From NCBI GenBank assembly GCA_027484575.1, contig JAIXSQ010000018.1, forward strand, positions 224,700-288,699: a stretch of 64,000 nucleotides of DNA, read 5' to 3'. Below, piece by piece: positions 63,181 through 64,000 of the stretch (its first letter is position 1; the number at the start of each line of letters is the position of its first letter). The DNA comes from Comamonadaceae bacterium (GTDB lineage: Bacteria; Pseudomonadota; Gammaproteobacteria; Burkholderiales; Burkholderiaceae_C). Made by a program: the position numbers and the translations under genes. The notes under the pieces were generated by a model. The model searched no databases and was not told where the DNA came from. It saw only the letters and a program-made list of their open reading frames with translations.

Positions 63181-63510
63181 CTACCAGCCCAGCCCGAAGC
63201 GCAACGCGAGCATGACGCCGGTGCCCACCAGGATCGTGCCCAGCAGGTCGCGCCGCCACAGGAACCAGCCCAGGCCGGCCGCCGCGCCGAACAGCCGCGC
63301 GTCGTGCCAGGTGCCGATCAGCTGGCCCTGGGCCATCACCACCTCGGGCGTGACCACCGCCGTCAGCGCCGCCATGGGCGCGTAGCGCAGGCCCTCGCGC
63401 AGCCAGCGCGGCATGGGCAAGTCGCGTTCGGGCAGCAGGAAGCACGCGCGGCACAGCAGCGTGACCGCGGCCATGCCCAGGATGGTGAGGAAGGTCTCGA
63501 CGCCGTCCAT
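63181..63510 (-). CDS. azlD: AzlD-family branched-chain amino acid exporter subunit
   Basis: A 109-residue membrane protein with four hydrophobic segments. It has the family features TILGMAAVTLLCRACFLL, WLREGLRYAPMAALTAVVTPEV and a Gly-rich last helix, TILVGTGVMLALRFGLGW. AzlC/AzlD (BrnFE-like) pairs export Leu, Ile, Val or similar. It starts 5 bp after azlC. Confidence 0.9.
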   Translation of the reverse strand: MDGVETFLTILGMAAVTLLCRACFLLPERDLPMPRWLREGLRYAPMAALTAVVTPEVVMAQGQLIGTWHDARLFGAAAGLGWFLWRRDLLGTILVGTGVMLALRFGLGW

Positions 63511-63515
63511 GCGTC

Positions 63516-64000
63516 TCAGGCCGCGCGGCGCGCGGGCAGGTGCTGCGCGAGCGCGCCGATGGCGACGGCGGCGGCGATGGCCACCAGGATGTTCAGCCGC
63601 AGCGGCAGCGCGTAGGCGGCCACCGAGGCGCAGGCCGCCACCGCGGCGGCGACCCAGGTCGAGCGGTTGCGCGATTGCCCGGCCGCCAGCGCGAGCAGCG
63701 CCATGGTGCCGGCGAAGCCCAGGCCCCAGGCCGGCGGGATCGCATCGCCCAGCACGATGCCGGTGATGACCGCGGCCTGCCAAGCGCCCCAGTTGACCGC
63801 CGCCGCGCCCCAGAAGTAGGCCAGCTGCCCGGGCTGCGGGACCGGCTCGGGGAAGCGGTGCAGGAAGATCGCGAAGATGGTGTCGCCCATGAAGTAGCTG
63901 GCGGCCACGCGCCGGCCGCGCGGCAGGTGCGCGAAGTAGGGCCGGTACTGCACGCTGAACACCAGGAAGCGCAGGTTCACGCAGGCCACCGTGGCGCACA
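63516..64000 (-). CDS. azlC: AzlC-family exporter large subunit, 5' end beyond window
   Basis: The C-terminal ~160 residues of an AzlC protein. The frame is open to the window edge, so the start is missing. VNLRFLVFSVQYRPYF, YFMGDTIFAIFLHRF and YFWGAAAVNWGAWQAAVITG are AzlC landmarks. Several membrane helices follow, and the end is basic (LPARRAA). It forms the transport channel with AzlD. Confidence 0.9.
   Translation of the reverse strand, partial: CATVACVNLRFLVFSVQYRPYFAHLPRGRRVAASYFMGDTIFAIFLHRFPEPVPQPGQLAYFWGAAAVNWGAWQAAVITGIVLGDAIPPAWGLGFAGTMALLALAAGQSRNRSTWVAAAVAACASVAAYALPLRLNILVAIAAAVAIGALAQHLPARRAA

Overview
The window is a high-GC chromosomal segment of a betaproteobacterium, most likely order Burkholderiales. 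Three things point there: several orphan Bug/TctC solute-binding proteins, a tph cluster whose order and proteins match Comamonas, and families of short GC-rich hairpin repeats between genes. Genus cannot be fixed from the sequence. No rRNA, prophage, transposase or CRISPR array was seen.

Layout. 1-8.1 kb is mostly housekeeping: trpS (cut by the window edge), an M50 protease, a YciO protein, an EamA transporter, a PHP phosphatase, pyroglutamyl peptidase, a zinc metallopeptidase, ompW behind an FNR-type box, and an RhlE-type helicase. 8.2-20 kb holds apaH, a CNNM/CBS protein, a three-gene soluble signalling operon (response regulator with a cyclase-like domain plus two hybrid kinases), a Tsx-like porin, a short-chain dehydrogenase preceded by a poly-glutamine mini-ORF, and several small envelope or unknown proteins.

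20.1-25.6 kb is a complete terephthalate module, tphR<>tphC-A2-A3-B-A1: IclR regulator, periplasmic binding protein, dioxygenase large and small subunits, cis-diol dehydrogenase and reductase. It should turn terephthalate into protocatechuate. 25.7-30.4 kb is a second catabolic island: SDR, enol-lactonase-like hydrolase, GntR/FCD regulator, VanA-type Rieske oxygenase with no reductase of its own, and a lone TRAP binding protein. GTATAC-type operator candidates lie between the regulator and the oxygenase.

30.5-36.6 kb returns to core genes: esterase, tRNA-Thr(CGT), fbp, pepN, and prfB with its programmed +1 frameshift. 36.6-42.7 kb is a chemosensory-like operon (CHASE3 hybrid kinase with three receivers, CheR, CheB, REC-kinase) without a chemoreceptor. 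A five-copy 121-bp tandem hairpin array follows at 42.7-43.3 kb. 43.3-50 kb holds a DUF2927-like/Sel1 protein, a hydrolase, an acyl-CoA synthetase, an aldo/keto reductase, YbaK, a secreted hemerythrin and a small unknown.

50.2-62.3 kb is a one-strand sugar-diacid locus: TRAP transporter dctPQM, a FadR-type regulator, kdgD, gudD, an oxoglutarate-semialdehyde-type dehydrogenase, a D-2-hydroxyacid dehydrogenase, garD and two orphan TctC proteins. Together they would take glucarate and galactarate to 2-oxoglutarate. The window closes with a TlpA-like thioredoxin and an AzlCD exporter (azlC cut by the edge).
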